Origin: RGIG9608 sp045602425
Lineage (GTDB): Bacteria; Bacteroidota; Bacteroidia; Bacteroidales; Paludibacteraceae
DNA: 64,000 bases
Reading direction: 5' to 3'
NCBI GenBank assembly: GCA_045602425.1
Contig: JAZSBO010000027.1
Location: 62,001 to 126,000, forward strand
The position numbers and the translations under genes were made by a program. This document shows positions 31,720 to 41,600 of this stretch, one piece after another (the stretch's first letter is position 1; every line of letters starts with the position of its first letter). The notes beneath the pieces are model-generated. The model had not been told where the DNA came from, made no database searches, and saw only the letters and a list, made by a program, of their open reading frames with translations.

Positions 31720-32451
31720 ATGCGGCGTATTTATATAGTTGTACACAATGAGGTTTTTCCCGAGCAAGCGTTAAAGGTGGCTACGCAAATGGGCGAACGG
31801 TTTTCGCAAGAGGTGCGTTGGCTTTTTCTTGAAGAAAAAAAGCATTTGGCTCCATTGCCTAACTACTCATCGCTACCAAACGACATCACAAGCAACCTTG
31901 CATCTATAGCCGAAGAAAACGATGCATCAATGTTTCTTTTCCAAATAGCAGACCGCATAAAAGCAAAACAGATACAACATCTGCTCAACATCACCCGAGA
32001 GTTGAGAGTGCCGTATCTTTTTATAAAAGAGAGCCACGAAGTAGATTTTTCGCATATTGCCGTAAGCGTAAGTTTTTTGGAAGAAGACAAAGAGAAAGCT
32101 ACGTTTGCATCGGCCTTTGGGCGTTTCTGCTCGAGCAACATCACGCTCGTCACCGCCAACGACTATGGGAGCAAAGCTCAAACACACACCAATGCCATAG
32201 CCTCATTGCTCGACAAATTCAACCTTGCTTACACTTGCCAAAAAGCAGAAAAAGACAGCTTTGGCATCGACAAAGAAGTGGTATCAAAAGCTCACGCACA
32301 AGGTTTCAGCATGATAATGCTCTCCGCTACTCGCGAATATGGATTAGACGACCTGATTTTTGGCCCAAAAGAGCGACGTTTAGTGCAACAATCCACTGTT
32401 CCAATCCTGCTCATTAATCCGCGAGGCGACCTCTACGCCCTCTGCGACTAA
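31720..32451 (+). CDS. Universal-stress-protein-like (UspA fold) protein
   Basis: A 243-residue protein that looks like two weakly related halves. The N-half resembles a Rossmann-like unit (RRIYIVVHNEVFPEQALKVATQMGERF); the C-half (HIAVSVSFLEEDKEKATFASAFGRFC ... LVTANDYGSKAQTHTNAIASLLDKF ... TVPILLINPRGDLYALCD) resembles a UspA domain. The G-2x-G-9x-G nucleotide motif is not obvious. ATG 31720 was chosen because the frame to 31657 crosses the promoter. It begins the run with the prenyltransferase gene (11 bases) and maf. Confidence 0.65.
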   Translation: MRRIYIVVHNEVFPEQALKVATQMGERFSQEVRWLFLEEKKHLAPLPNYSSLPNDITSNLASIAEENDASMFLFQIADRIKAKQIQHLLNITRELRVPYLFIKESHEVDFSHIAVSVSFLEEDKEKATFASAFGRFCSSNITLVTANDYGSKAQTHTNAIASLLDKFNLAYTCQKAEKDSFGIDKEVVSKAHAQGFSMIMLSATREYGLDDLIFGPKERRLVQQSTVPILLINPRGDLYALCD

Positions 32452-32462
32452 CACATATTTAT

Positions 32463-33428
32463 ATGAAAAAAATAATCAACTACGTACAACTTACACGTCC
32501 ACTAAACTTACTATTCATTGCTGTCATTCAGACTCTTATGGCACGATCAGTACTTTTACCATTGCTTAAAAGTTTCGCTCTCGAAAGCCAAATTTTGCCA
32601 ACGCAAATTTTGATATTAATAGTTCTTGCTACAGTTTTCATAGCTGCTGGAGGCTATGTCATCAACGATTATTTCGATATAAAAATCGACCGCATCAATC
32701 GCCCCGAAAAAGTTATAATAACCACAAGCATCGACAAAAAAAGTGCGATGCGTTTCTATCAGATTCTAACGGCAATAGGCATTGCATCGGGATTGGCGGT
32801 AGCGTTTTGGTTGAGAGACACAACACTGGCATTTTTATTTATCATCGTTCCCGGACTGCTGTGGTTCTATTCGGCATCGTACAAACGGCAATTCATTGTT
32901 GGCAATTTGGTTGTGGCATTTTCCGCTGCACTCGTACCAATCATTATCGTATTTGCTCAACATATTTTTCTTGAAAAAACATTTTCCAAACTCATCTACG
33001 AAACTCCCGTTTTAAGCACCTGCTACGCATGGGTTGGCGGATTTGCTCTTTTTGCATTTCTCACTACACTACTCCGTGAAATCATAAAAGACCTACAAGA
33101 CGAACACGGCGACCGCGAAATGGAATGCCGCACGTTACCCATCAAACTCGGCACAAAGCAAACAAAAAGAGTGATTTACGCACTTATCATCGTCATCGTG
33201 TCATTGCTTTCTTATTTCGTATTTACAAAAATCTATTTCGAAGGGAGTTCTCTCACCGAACGATATTTCATTTTTGGCATTGTGCTTCCTCTGATTTTTG
33301 TTGCATACCTTACCCATAATGCAAAAACAGCGAACGACTATAAAATTATTGGTAATCTTACAAAATTCGTTATGCTGACAGGCACTCTCTATAGTTTAAT
33401 TTTTCTTTTCTTACAAACTGCAATCTAA
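32463..33428 (+). CDS. UbiA-family prenyltransferase
   Basis: A 321-residue integral membrane prenyltransferase with about eight or nine helices. The first Asp-rich motif that binds the Mg-diphosphate is clear: NDYFDIKIDRINRPEKVI (about residues 68-85). The second is LREIIKDLQDEHGDREMEC. Bacteroidota homologues are commonly annotated as geranylgeranylglycerol-phosphate geranylgeranyltransferase, but the acceptor has not been shown to my knowledge. Its TAA shares one base with the maf ATG. Confidence 0.85.
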   Translation: MKKIINYVQLTRPLNLLFIAVIQTLMARSVLLPLLKSFALESQILPTQILILIVLATVFIAAGGYVINDYFDIKIDRINRPEKVIITTSIDKKSAMRFYQILTAIGIASGLAVAFWLRDTTLAFLFIIVPGLLWFYSASYKRQFIVGNLVVAFSAALVPIIIVFAQHIFLEKTFSKLIYETPVLSTCYAWVGGFALFAFLTTLLREIIKDLQDEHGDREMECRTLPIKLGTKQTKRVIYALIIVIVSLLSYFVFTKIYFEGSSLTERYFIFGIVLPLIFVAYLTHNAKTANDYKIIGNLTKFVMLTGTLYSLIFLFLQTAI

Positions 33429-34015
33429 TGGAAAATCATTTTAAAATAAAAAACATAGAAACTTACGACATTGTATTGGCATCACAATCGCCACGAAGAA
33501 AAGAGTTGTTAGCAAAATTAGGACTCGACTTCAGCATACAAACTGTCGACGTTAAAGAGGATTTTCCCACATCGCTACAAGCAAACGAAATTGTGGAATT
33601 TCTTGCCAAGAAAAAAGCTGATGCTTTCACGCTAAATCCAAAACAACTCGTCATTACTGCCGACACCATTGTTTGGTACAACGACCAACTTTTTGGCAAA
33701 CCAAAAAATGCTAAACACGCAAAAGAAATGTTGCAACAACTATCGGGACACACCCACGAAGTTTTTACAGGCGTTGGGATAACTACTATTGAAAAACAAC
33801 GCATCTTTTCGGTACGTTCAGAAGTTACATTTGCCTCGTTGAGCGACGACGAAATCAATCACTACATCGACAAATATTGTCCGTTAGACAAAGCAGGAGC
33901 TTACGGCATTCAGGAGTGGATTGGATTTGTCGGAATAGAATCTATTTCGGGTTCTTTTTGGAACGTTATGGGCTTACCTATACAACGACTCTATCAGGAA
34001 TTACGAAATTTTTAA
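33428..34015 (+). CDS. maf: Maf-like nucleotide pyrophosphatase
   Basis: A 195-residue Maf/Ham1-fold enzyme that hydrolyses non-canonical or excess nucleoside triphosphates (dTTP/UTP class). LASQSPRRKELLAKLGLDF, the catalytic VITADTIVW, GKPKNAKHAKEMLQQLSGHTHEV and YCPLDKAGAYGIQ are the family blocks, ending in GSFWNVMGLPI. It is last in the Usp-UbiA-maf run; no hairpin terminator is seen before RNA copy C begins 20 bases on. Confidence 0.94.
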   Translation: MENHFKIKNIETYDIVLASQSPRRKELLAKLGLDFSIQTVDVKEDFPTSLQANEIVEFLAKKKADAFTLNPKQLVITADTIVWYNDQLFGKPKNAKHAKEMLQQLSGHTHEVFTGVGITTIEKQRIFSVRSEVTFASLSDDEINHYIDKYCPLDKAGAYGIQEWIGFVGIESISGSFWNVMGLPIQRLYQELRNF

Positions 34016-34025
34016 TAGAAAAATT

Positions 34026-34033
34026 TACCTTTG
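34026..34033 (+). promoter_or_regulatory. -7 box of RNA copy C
   Basis: TACCTTTG, an exact TAnnTTTG match, lies just after maf and about 10 bases before the first hairpin of RNA C. Its place relative to the hairpins is the same as in copies A and D. Confidence 0.6.
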
Positions 34034-34036
34034 CAA

Positions 34037-34251
34037 AACAATGAATCACAAGCGTGTGATTTTATAAAGAAAAAATATTTTTAAGCATTTTGCTTTATTT
34101 CTTCTCATCAAAAAATCTGGCGATTTTTTTAAACACTGAAGAGATAAGTTCAATGCTCACGCAAAAGGCGTGGGCTTAACTTTTTTCGTAGTGTATAGGC
34201 TATGCCAGATGCCTTTGATGAGCGGGAGACAGTTGAGTTTCACGCTTTTTT
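34037..34251 (+). ncRNA. Structured RNA, copy C
   Basis: Leading hairpins are AATCAC/GTGATT (34044-34049 with 34056-34061) and AAGCA/TGCTT (34083-34087 with 34091-34095). P1 is CTCATCAAA/TTTGATGAG (34104-34112 with 34214-34222). P2 is TCTGGC/GCCAGA (34116-34121 with 34204-34209). P3 is CACT/AGTG (34134-34137 with 34190-34193). P4 is TAAG/CTTA. The apical hairpin is an 8-bp GCTCACGC/GCGTGGGC (34155-34162 with 34168-34175). GCC joins P2 and P1 as in A and B, and TTCGT precedes P3's 3' strand. A terminator stem with GCG-GAGAC/GTTTC-CGC and T6 (34222-34251) ends it. The next gene, 53 bases on, is an outer-membrane-like protein, not an HTH. Confidence 0.75.
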
Positions 34252-34304
34252 ATATCATTAATAATTTAGAGGTTGTGCCCGACACGAATTTAGGGAAATG
34301 AAAA

Positions 34305-34997
34305 ATGAGAAAATTTTTGTTACTAACATTGCTGTTGCCTTTTGTAGTATTTGCTCAGCAAAAAGACGTTGTTTATTTGAAAAACGGTTCTATTATTAAA
34401 GGAAATATTAAAGAAATTATTCCTACAGAATCACTAAAAATAGAAACCTATGATGGAAGTTTATTCGTTTTCAGCATGAGCGAAGTAGAAAGAATCTTAA
34501 AAGAAGAAACGCAAAAAAATAACAAATCTGAAAACAATGAACTTTTCACAAAATACGCAGGTTTCGTAGAGGCTTCTTTCGGTGGAAAACTTTACGACAT
34601 GTTTAGCTTTGATATTTCTACAACACATGGAGGATATATTTCTGAATACTTTTTTATGGGGGCTGGCATTGAATTTGATTTAACCTATCATCAACTTAGA
34701 TACATTCATAATAATGTTATTATAAACAAAGAAAATTTCTATGCTTTTGGACTACCAGTTTATGTAGATTTTAGAGTGAATCCGATGGGGATTCAGAAAA
34801 AAATCACTCCTTTTATTGATTTACGAATTGGTTGTGAAGCATTGTCTCCGCTTTTCTTCTTATCTCCTTCGGCAGGCATCCGTTTCAATTTTGACAAAAT
34901 TGCTTTAAACGCAGGTTTTTGTTATGAATACTACGTTACTGGGAAAGGCGGAGCCTACATTCACGATTTAAGTGCAAAAATTGGTATAGAATTTTAA
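34305..34997 (+). CDS. Outer-membrane beta-barrel-like protein
   Basis: A 230-residue protein with a signal peptide (MRKFLLLTLLLPFVVFAQ). After it comes a short module, DVVYLKNGSIIKGNIKEI ... DGSLFVFSMSEVERI, often seen at the start of Bacteroidota surface proteins. The rest (about 85-230) has alternating aromatic strands (YISEYFFMGAGIEF, FYAFGLPVYVDF, FFLSPSAGIRFNF, ALNAGFCYEYYV) and ends in IGIEF, as in small porin-like barrels. It stands alone between RNA copy C and a terminator. Function unknown. Confidence 0.75.
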   Translation: MRKFLLLTLLLPFVVFAQQKDVVYLKNGSIIKGNIKEIIPTESLKIETYDGSLFVFSMSEVERILKEETQKNNKSENNELFTKYAGFVEASFGGKLYDMFSFDISTTHGGYISEYFFMGAGIEFDLTYHQLRYIHNNVIINKENFYAFGLPVYVDFRVNPMGIQKKITPFIDLRIGCEALSPLFFLSPSAGIRFNFDKIALNAGFCYEYYVTGKGGAYIHDLSAKIGIEF

Positions 34998-35012
34998 TCG
35001 TTATTTATCTTC

Positions 35013-35046
35013 AAACCGCATCAAACACTATGGTGCGGTTTTTGTT
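35013..35046 (+). terminator. Terminator after barrel protein gene
   Basis: AAACCGCA / TGCGGTTT stem followed by T3GTT, 16 bases after the stop. Confidence 0.75.
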
Positions 35047-35073
35047 AAGGATAAAAAGATAACGGATTTTCAC

Positions 35074-35081
35074 TACCTTTG
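35074..35081 (+). promoter_or_regulatory. -7 box directly before the TPR gene
   Basis: TACCTTTG is followed by only four bases and then the ATG at 35086. If it is the promoter in use, transcription starts at or just before the start codon, giving a leaderless message. Confidence 0.45.
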
Positions 35082-35085
35082 AAAA

Positions 35086-37131
35086 ATGAAATCGGTAAAG
35101 AAATATATTCTCAAAAGCATTCTACTGACATTGTTTTTATTCACATCGTCAGTGTCTTACGCACAACTTAATACCGATCGTTTGCTTTCTATCGGGCGAA
35201 ATGCTCTCTATTTTGAAGATTATGTTTTGTCGATACAGTATTTCAATCAAATAATTCGCATAAAGCCATACCTTGCAGAACCTTACTACTATCGTGCTAT
35301 AGCAAAAATTCAACTCGAAGATTACGAAGGAGCAGAGCAAGACATCAACGAAGTTTTACAACGAAATCCTTTTCTTGCAGGAGCGTTTTATGCTCGCGGA
35401 TTTGCTCGTAAGCAACTAAATAAACTCGCCGAAGCCGAAACTGATTTTGACAAAGCATTAGAATTTAGTCCCGACAATTTATCCGTATTGCTCAACCGCA
35501 TCGAACTCTACGAGCGACAAGAGAAATACGACAACGCTCTACAAGAAATCGACTCGCTAATAAAGCGGAAAGTCGAACTTGATGTTTTAGGATTCGAACG
35601 CGGACGAATTCTATTTATGAAAGGTGATACGTTAGGTTCATTGCAATCGTTCGATCAACTGATAGCCAACGATAGCACATCGGACGAAGGTTGGGGTATG
35701 CGTGGACTTATTCAGTTGCAATTAGGCAACCACAAAGCCGCCCTCCACGACTACAACGAAGCTATTAAACGCAATCGCTATAATTCAAATTATTACATCA
35801 ATCGCGGAATACTAAACTATTGGAACAAAAACTACAAAGGAGCCCTCTCCGACTACGATCGTGCCATCGAGCTTGAACCACAAAACCAATTATCGCTTTT
35901 CAATAGAGCATTACTCCGCGACGAAGTAGGCGACTACGATCGTGCCATCGAAGATTTAAATAAAGTGCTGCAACTTGAACCAAACTTCTACGAAGCATTA
36001 CTCAAACGGGCTGAAATTTTCACAATAAAAGGCGAATGGTTGTCAGCCGAACGCGACTTTACAACGATACTAATTCGCTATCCGAATTTTGTACCAGCGT
36101 ACTACGGGCGTTCTACTGCTCGTAAAAATTTAGGTATGTTGCAATCTGCTTACCTCGACATAGAGACCGCACAACAATTAGAAAAAAACAAGGACAAAAT
36201 TAAAAAAGAACTTTCGACAAATGCTCAGTACGCCGATGAAGAAAGTGTAAAAGACCGTACAAAAGAATTTGATGCTTCAGGAGGAAGCGATTTAGCAAAA
36301 AGCAAATATGACAACAAACTGCGTGGAACAGTACAAAATCAGTTTGCTGATGTAGTTAACGAACGCAATTTTGTGATTTCATATTATGCACTTGCCGAAG
36401 ACTCTAAACAACACTATTATGATTTTATAGCCGATGTAAACAAAAGTGGAATTTTGCCTTCGACACTCAAAATTACCAACAACGAAATAGCATTAACCTC
36501 ATCGTCTATCGACTTTCACAATCAATCAATCAACCACTTTTCACACTTGATTCAAGACAATACGGACAATGCATATCTCTATTTTGGGCGTGGTATCGAT
36601 TATGCTTTAACGCAAGATTACAATAGTGCTATCAACGATTTTTCGAGTGCCATTGCCATAAATTCAGATTTTTCTCTCGCATATTTTTGCAGAGCAAATA
36701 TACGTTACAAACAACTTGAACGCATGGTAAACGACCAAGAGTACTCAGAAATAGAATTAGAAGAAAAACTTTTACAAAAAAACAAGAACAAAACACTTGG
36801 CTCGCAGCCAATTTCAATTGAAAAAAAGTACAACTACGATTTTGAACTAATAATGCGCGACTACGACCGAGTCATCGAATTAACTCCCGATTTTGAATAT
36901 GCGTGGTTCAATAAAGCAAATCTTCTCTGCTCGCAGAAAGACTTTCGTTCCGCAATAAAGCACTACAACAAAGCCATCGAGATAAATTCTGAATTTGCAG
37001 AAGCCTATTTCAACAGAGGTTTAACTCGCATTTACATTGGTGATACGAAAGAGGGATTTGCCGATTTGAGCAAAGCCGGTGAATTAGGTATTTATCAATC
37101 GTACAACATATTAAAACGTTTAAAAAAATGA
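35086..37131 (+). CDS. Secreted/periplasmic TPR repeat protein
   Basis: A 681-residue protein with a signal peptide (about 1-27, ending SVSYAQ). Two tetratricopeptide blocks follow: about seven to nine repeats at 30-360 (for example AYYNRGILNYW-type helices with YKGALSDYDRAIELEPQN) and a second set at about 490-680. They are joined by a non-repeat segment (about 370-485) rich in charged residues. TPR proteins mediate protein-protein contacts; no enzyme domain is present. Its last four bases overlap the start of the TraB/GumN gene, so the two probably act together. Confidence 0.88.
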   Translation: MKSVKKYILKSILLTLFLFTSSVSYAQLNTDRLLSIGRNALYFEDYVLSIQYFNQIIRIKPYLAEPYYYRAIAKIQLEDYEGAEQDINEVLQRNPFLAGAFYARGFARKQLNKLAEAETDFDKALEFSPDNLSVLLNRIELYERQEKYDNALQEIDSLIKRKVELDVLGFERGRILFMKGDTLGSLQSFDQLIANDSTSDEGWGMRGLIQLQLGNHKAALHDYNEAIKRNRYNSNYYINRGILNYWNKNYKGALSDYDRAIELEPQNQLSLFNRALLRDEVGDYDRAIEDLNKVLQLEPNFYEALLKRAEIFTIKGEWLSAERDFTTILIRYPNFVPAYYGRSTARKNLGMLQSAYLDIETAQQLEKNKDKIKKELSTNAQYADEESVKDRTKEFDASGGSDLAKSKYDNKLRGTVQNQFADVVNERNFVISYYALAEDSKQHYYDFIADVNKSGILPSTLKITNNEIALTSSSIDFHNQSINHFSHLIQDNTDNAYLYFGRGIDYALTQDYNSAINDFSSAIAINSDFSLAYFCRANIRYKQLERMVNDQEYSEIELEEKLLQKNKNKTLGSQPISIEKKYNYDFELIMRDYDRVIELTPDFEYAWFNKANLLCSQKDFRSAIKHYNKAIEINSEFAEAYFNRGLTRIYIGDTKEGFADLSKAGELGIYQSYNILKRLKK

Positions 37132-37988
37132 AAAAACTTGTTTTATTATTTTCCTTTTTTGCATTTTCAATTATTGGCAACGCACAATTGCTTTGGGAAA
37201 TATCAGGCAACCAACTAAAAGAAAAATCGTATTTATTTGGAACACATCACCTGATACCGATATCGTTTTTAGATTCGATTAATGGTATTTACCCCGCATT
37301 TAATAGTTGTAAAAACATTGTTGGCGAAATTATTATGGACGACCCTTCCGTAATAAAAAAACTACAACAAGCAGCAATAATAACAACAGGCGAAACCACA
37401 AAAAATTGGTTTTCTGCAGAACAATACGCCATCGCTGACTCTATTCTAAAAAGTACAATAGGTTTAGGACTTGAAGAAATGCGATTCTTTAAACCTGCAA
37501 TGATAGAAAACATTTACATATTAACACTCTACGATAAATATTTTCAACAAGACGAAGACTTTCAAATAGATTCTTATTTCCAAAAAGTAGGAAAAAAAGA
37601 AGGGAAACGACTTTTCTCGTTAGAAACTGTCGAAGATCAAATAAAAATCCTTTTAGAGAGAAAACCACTCGACGAACAAGCTCAATCGCTCTACAAGACG
37701 CTAACTTCATCCGATAAAATTATCAATCAATTAGAGACTCTTAATCGTTTATATTTAAAACAAGATATAGAAGGATTGCTCAACCTTAGCAATAACGATT
37801 CGACTCAAACTCCAGAAGATAGATGGGTTATACTTGACCAACGCAATATCCGTTGGGCAGAACAACTTCCAAAACAACTTGAAAAAGGAAGTAATTTTAT
37901 TGTTGTTGGAGCATTGCATTTGCCCGGAGAAAATGGCATTATCAACCTACTAAGAAAACAAGGTTACAAAGTAAAACATGTTAAGTAA
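37128..37988 (+). CDS. TraB/GumN family protein
   Basis: A 286-residue protein with a signal peptide (MKKLVLLFSFFAFSIIGNAQ). LLWEISGNQLKEKSYLFGTHHLIP is the start of the TraB/GumN (Tiki-like) fold, with the GTHH motif, and the C-terminal FIVVGALHLPGENGIINLLRKQGY is its other conserved block (GALHLxG). Family members relate to metalloproteases such as Tiki; the GTHH and GALH histidines would be the metal ligands. Activity in bacteria is not settled. It is translationally coupled to the TPR gene and converges with the TetR gene 6 bases away. Confidence 0.88.
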   Translation: MKKLVLLFSFFAFSIIGNAQLLWEISGNQLKEKSYLFGTHHLIPISFLDSINGIYPAFNSCKNIVGEIIMDDPSVIKKLQQAAIITTGETTKNWFSAEQYAIADSILKSTIGLGLEEMRFFKPAMIENIYILTLYDKYFQQDEDFQIDSYFQKVGKKEGKRLFSLETVEDQIKILLERKPLDEQAQSLYKTLTSSDKIINQLETLNRLYLKQDIEGLLNLSNNDSTQTPEDRWVILDQRNIRWAEQLPKQLEKGSNFIVVGALHLPGENGIINLLRKQGYKVKHVK

Positions 37989-37994
37989 ATCTAT

Positions 37995-38615
37995 TTATTC
38001 AGGACTCAGCAGATTTTGCATTTGAAAAATAATGTTCGATTTCCATTCTTCTAACATATTTTCAAAACTTTCATCTTTCTTCAAATAAATAAATGATGCT
38101 TTTTTTGTTAAAAATGGCATTGTCAATAAACCATACATATTGAACAACATGAATCGAAACGACACCTTTCTTAAAATCCCATTGTTCATTTCATCTTCCA
38201 ACGATTTCCAAACTTGCATTGCTCTATCAACTAATTTAAATTGAATGGCTGTTTTTATTAGAAAATTTGCATCACGATTTATTTCTCGAAGCATAAACAT
38301 CGGCAGTTGAGGATTCTTTAGAAACAACAAATAATACGCATCTACAATTTCTTCTATTCTTTCTGCAATCGTTTTGTCTTTTTGAACTAAAGTATCAAAA
38401 ATTTTAGGAGCTATCGACAATACAATATCACCAAAAACAGATTGAAACAATTTATCTTTCGTACGAAAATAGTAGTGTAAAACAGGTCGGTTAATTCCTA
38501 CCCGTGTAGCGATTTCTCTCATACTCGTTTCTGCAAAACCTTTTTCTATAAAAGTTTCACGTGCTATTTTTATGATTCTTGATTCTAAATTATTATCCTC
38601 TGTAGTCTTTTTCAT
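37995..38615 (-). CDS. TetR-family regulator
   Basis: A 206-residue regulator. The N-terminal TetR domain is clear: RIIKIARETFIEKGFAETSMREIATRVGINRPVLHYYFRTKDKLF, followed by an all-helical ligand-binding part. The gene is joined by an ATGA overlap to the end of the 1402-residue dehydratase/activase gene, so it is transcribed with it and probably regulates it. A candidate operator (TGACAC-AA-GTGTCA, 42839-42852) lies in that gene's promoter. Confidence 0.9.
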   Translation of the reverse strand: MKKTTEDNNLESRIIKIARETFIEKGFAETSMREIATRVGINRPVLHYYFRTKDKLFQSVFGDIVLSIAPKIFDTLVQKDKTIAERIEEIVDAYYLLFLKNPQLPMFMLREINRDANFLIKTAIQFKLVDRAMQVWKSLEDEMNNGILRKVSFRFMLFNMYGLLTMPFLTKKASFIYLKKDESFENMLEEWKSNIIFQMQNLLSPE

Positions 38616-41600
38616 AACTTCTTCAATTTGTCAATAAACAATAATAAGCGATTTTTGATATTTACATCGCTCACACCGCTATCAAAATCCAAAGATAGTA
38701 AATAAACATTTGGGTATAAATCTTTTATACGTTTTTCGACACCTTTTGACACGATATGATTTGCAATACATCCAAATGGCTGTAAACTAACGATATGAGT
38801 AACCCCGTTTTCAACATATGAAATAATTTCTGCTGGCAACAACCAGCCTTCACCAAATTGAGCATTCAAAGGGACAATCGTTTTTACCTTTTCCGATTCT
38901 TTAAAAATATCAGTATTAAAAGGAGTAAAATACTTAAATGCAGACGTAGCTTTATTTACTTTACTTATTTGGCTTTGTACAATCTTAAAAAAAACATTCA
39001 TAAACAAATCCGAAAAACGTTTCTCTTCTATATTAGATTGTAGTTTTGATTTTCTATTCACAAAAGACTGAAGAAAAAAATTCAACAATATCGGAGGATC
39101 AACTTCAATTTTTTGTTCCACAAACCAATCTACAATATTTCGATGTGCAAACGAATTAAATTTCAAATAAATTTCTCCAACAACACCCACCTTAGGTAGC
39201 GTTTTCTTTTCGCAAATAGCATCGAAATCTTTAGCTGCTAATGCCAAATAGTTATACAACCGATTGCTTTGCTTACGTTCAATAAGAGTAGCTCCTTTTT
39301 GCAAATACTCTTCACGCAAACGCAAAGCGGCACCTTTTGATGTTTCACGTACTACAGATGCATAATAGAATTTACTGATGCAATCGCTATACAACACCGC
39401 ACGAATAGCAATAGGCAACACTTCCACCCAATTGACTTTAAAAGCAGGCTGAAGATTACCTAAATCATCTCCAAAAGTTATTGAAATAACAGGCACATCT
39501 GCATAACCTGCATCTACAAGTGCTTTTTTTAACATTGGCAAATAGTTCGAAGCTCGGCATTGACCACCCGTCTGCGTTATGGCAATTACGCATTCCGAAG
39601 GATCATAACGTTTACTTTCAAAGGCCTTTATCACATCACCAATAACAAGTGTTGCAGGATAACAAACCTCATTATTTGCATACTTCAATCCACACTCACA
39701 CGACACTTCATCGCTCAATGGTAAAGTCTCAACATCATAACCTACTACACGAAAAACCGATGGGATAAGTGGCGAAATATAAGTAGTAAAAAAAGGTACT
39801 AAAATCTTTCTATTACGAAACGTATTATCATATATAGGAGTGGTTTTAAAAGGCGTTGCTGCAGTCAATAAAAGAGATTGCTCCGTAATCATTTTCATAC
39901 TTTCCAAAAGAGAACGAACTCGCAATATCATTGAACCAACATTGTTGATATCGTCAAGTTTCAACAAGGCGTAAGGGCATTTATTTCGCAAAAGAAAATC
40001 TCGCACTTCATCACAAATAAACGCATCAGGACCACAACCAAAACTTGTCATCTGAACGAATGGAATTTTTACTTTTTGTTTTGTACACCATTTAGCAGCT
40101 TTCATTATCCGATTCGGATACGACCATTGCGACAAGAAATGTGTTTCCGAAATATCAATATCTTCAGCACGAACAATATCATCGGTAAGTACATGTATTC
40201 CCATTTTTGCAATCATTTCTGCCATTCGATGCTGTATAAGAGGGTCGGTATGATAAGGCCTACCTGCAAGTAACACACACATTTCATTTCTTCCTAAAGC
40301 AGTTTCTAACACACGCATATTAGCTTCTGCAAGTTCTTTACAAAAACGTTTTTGTGCAGCTTCTGCTTTTTCAAAGGCAGCCAATATTCGCTTTTTATCA
40401 ATTTTAAATGAAGAAAGGTAGTTAATGCATTGTTTTAATAGCAAGTTACGATCTTTAAAACTTATAGACGGAGAATCAATTGGTACAGAACATTGCTGAA
40501 CACTTTTTACGACAACCGAATAAGCGGTAACAATAGGACAATTATAACTATTTTGCTCTTTATTTGATTTTGATTCGAATAAGACAAAAGGCATAAAAAT
40601 TCTATCAACACCCTGCCGAAAAAGATTGTCGATATGGCTATGCACCAATTTTGCAGGGAAACAAATGTTATCCGACATCACCATTCGAACCGTTTTCTCA
40701 TAACTCGAAAAATTTGAGGGAGCCGATAACCGCACCTCGATATCACATTCAGAGAAAAGCGTATGCCAAAACGGATATTCTTCAAACATATTTAACACAC
40801 GTGGAATGCCTATTATAAATTTAGATTGAAAAATTTTCGAACAACGAGAAAATAGTAGCTCATTTTTTAATTTATAAATATTTTGTCCTGCTTTTTTTGC
40901 GACAGCATTATTGGTAAAAATTTTCTCACACCGATTACCAGAAAAATAACGTCGATTATCGGCGAAACGAAAACTTTGCACCAAGCAGTTGTTATCACAA
41001 CCTTTACAATTTTGCGACTGCGTAACAAAGGTTGATTTTGACAACATTTCGTTAAGAGATAACGCATCGCCTTGATGCTTCATTGCATAAAGTGCACACC
41101 CGTATGCACCCATTAATTCAGGAGAGTCGCATCGAACAACCTCCGATTTGGTAAGCAATTCTAAAGCTCTTACAATAGCATCATTACGCATCGTGCCTCC
41201 TTGTACAACAATATGTTTCCCTAACGAATCTATATTTTTCAGTTTCAACACTTTATACAAACAATTTTTCACAACAGAATAAGCCAATCCTGCCGAAATA
41301 TCATCTACAATAACACCCTCCCGAAGCACTTGTTTCACTTTAGAATTCATAAATACCGTACAACGAGTTCCCAAATCACAAGGCAAAAACGACTTGCAAG
41401 CTTTTTGAGTAAATTCAGACACAGAAAATCCTAAACTTTTTGAAAAGGTTTCAATAAAAGATCCACAACCCGACGAGCACGCTTCATTGATTTCTATACG
41501 GTCGATAGTGTCATTGTTTACAAAAATTGCTTTCATATCTTGTCCTCCAATATCGAGAATAAAACTAACATGCTCATTAAACGCACGAGCAGCCAAATAA

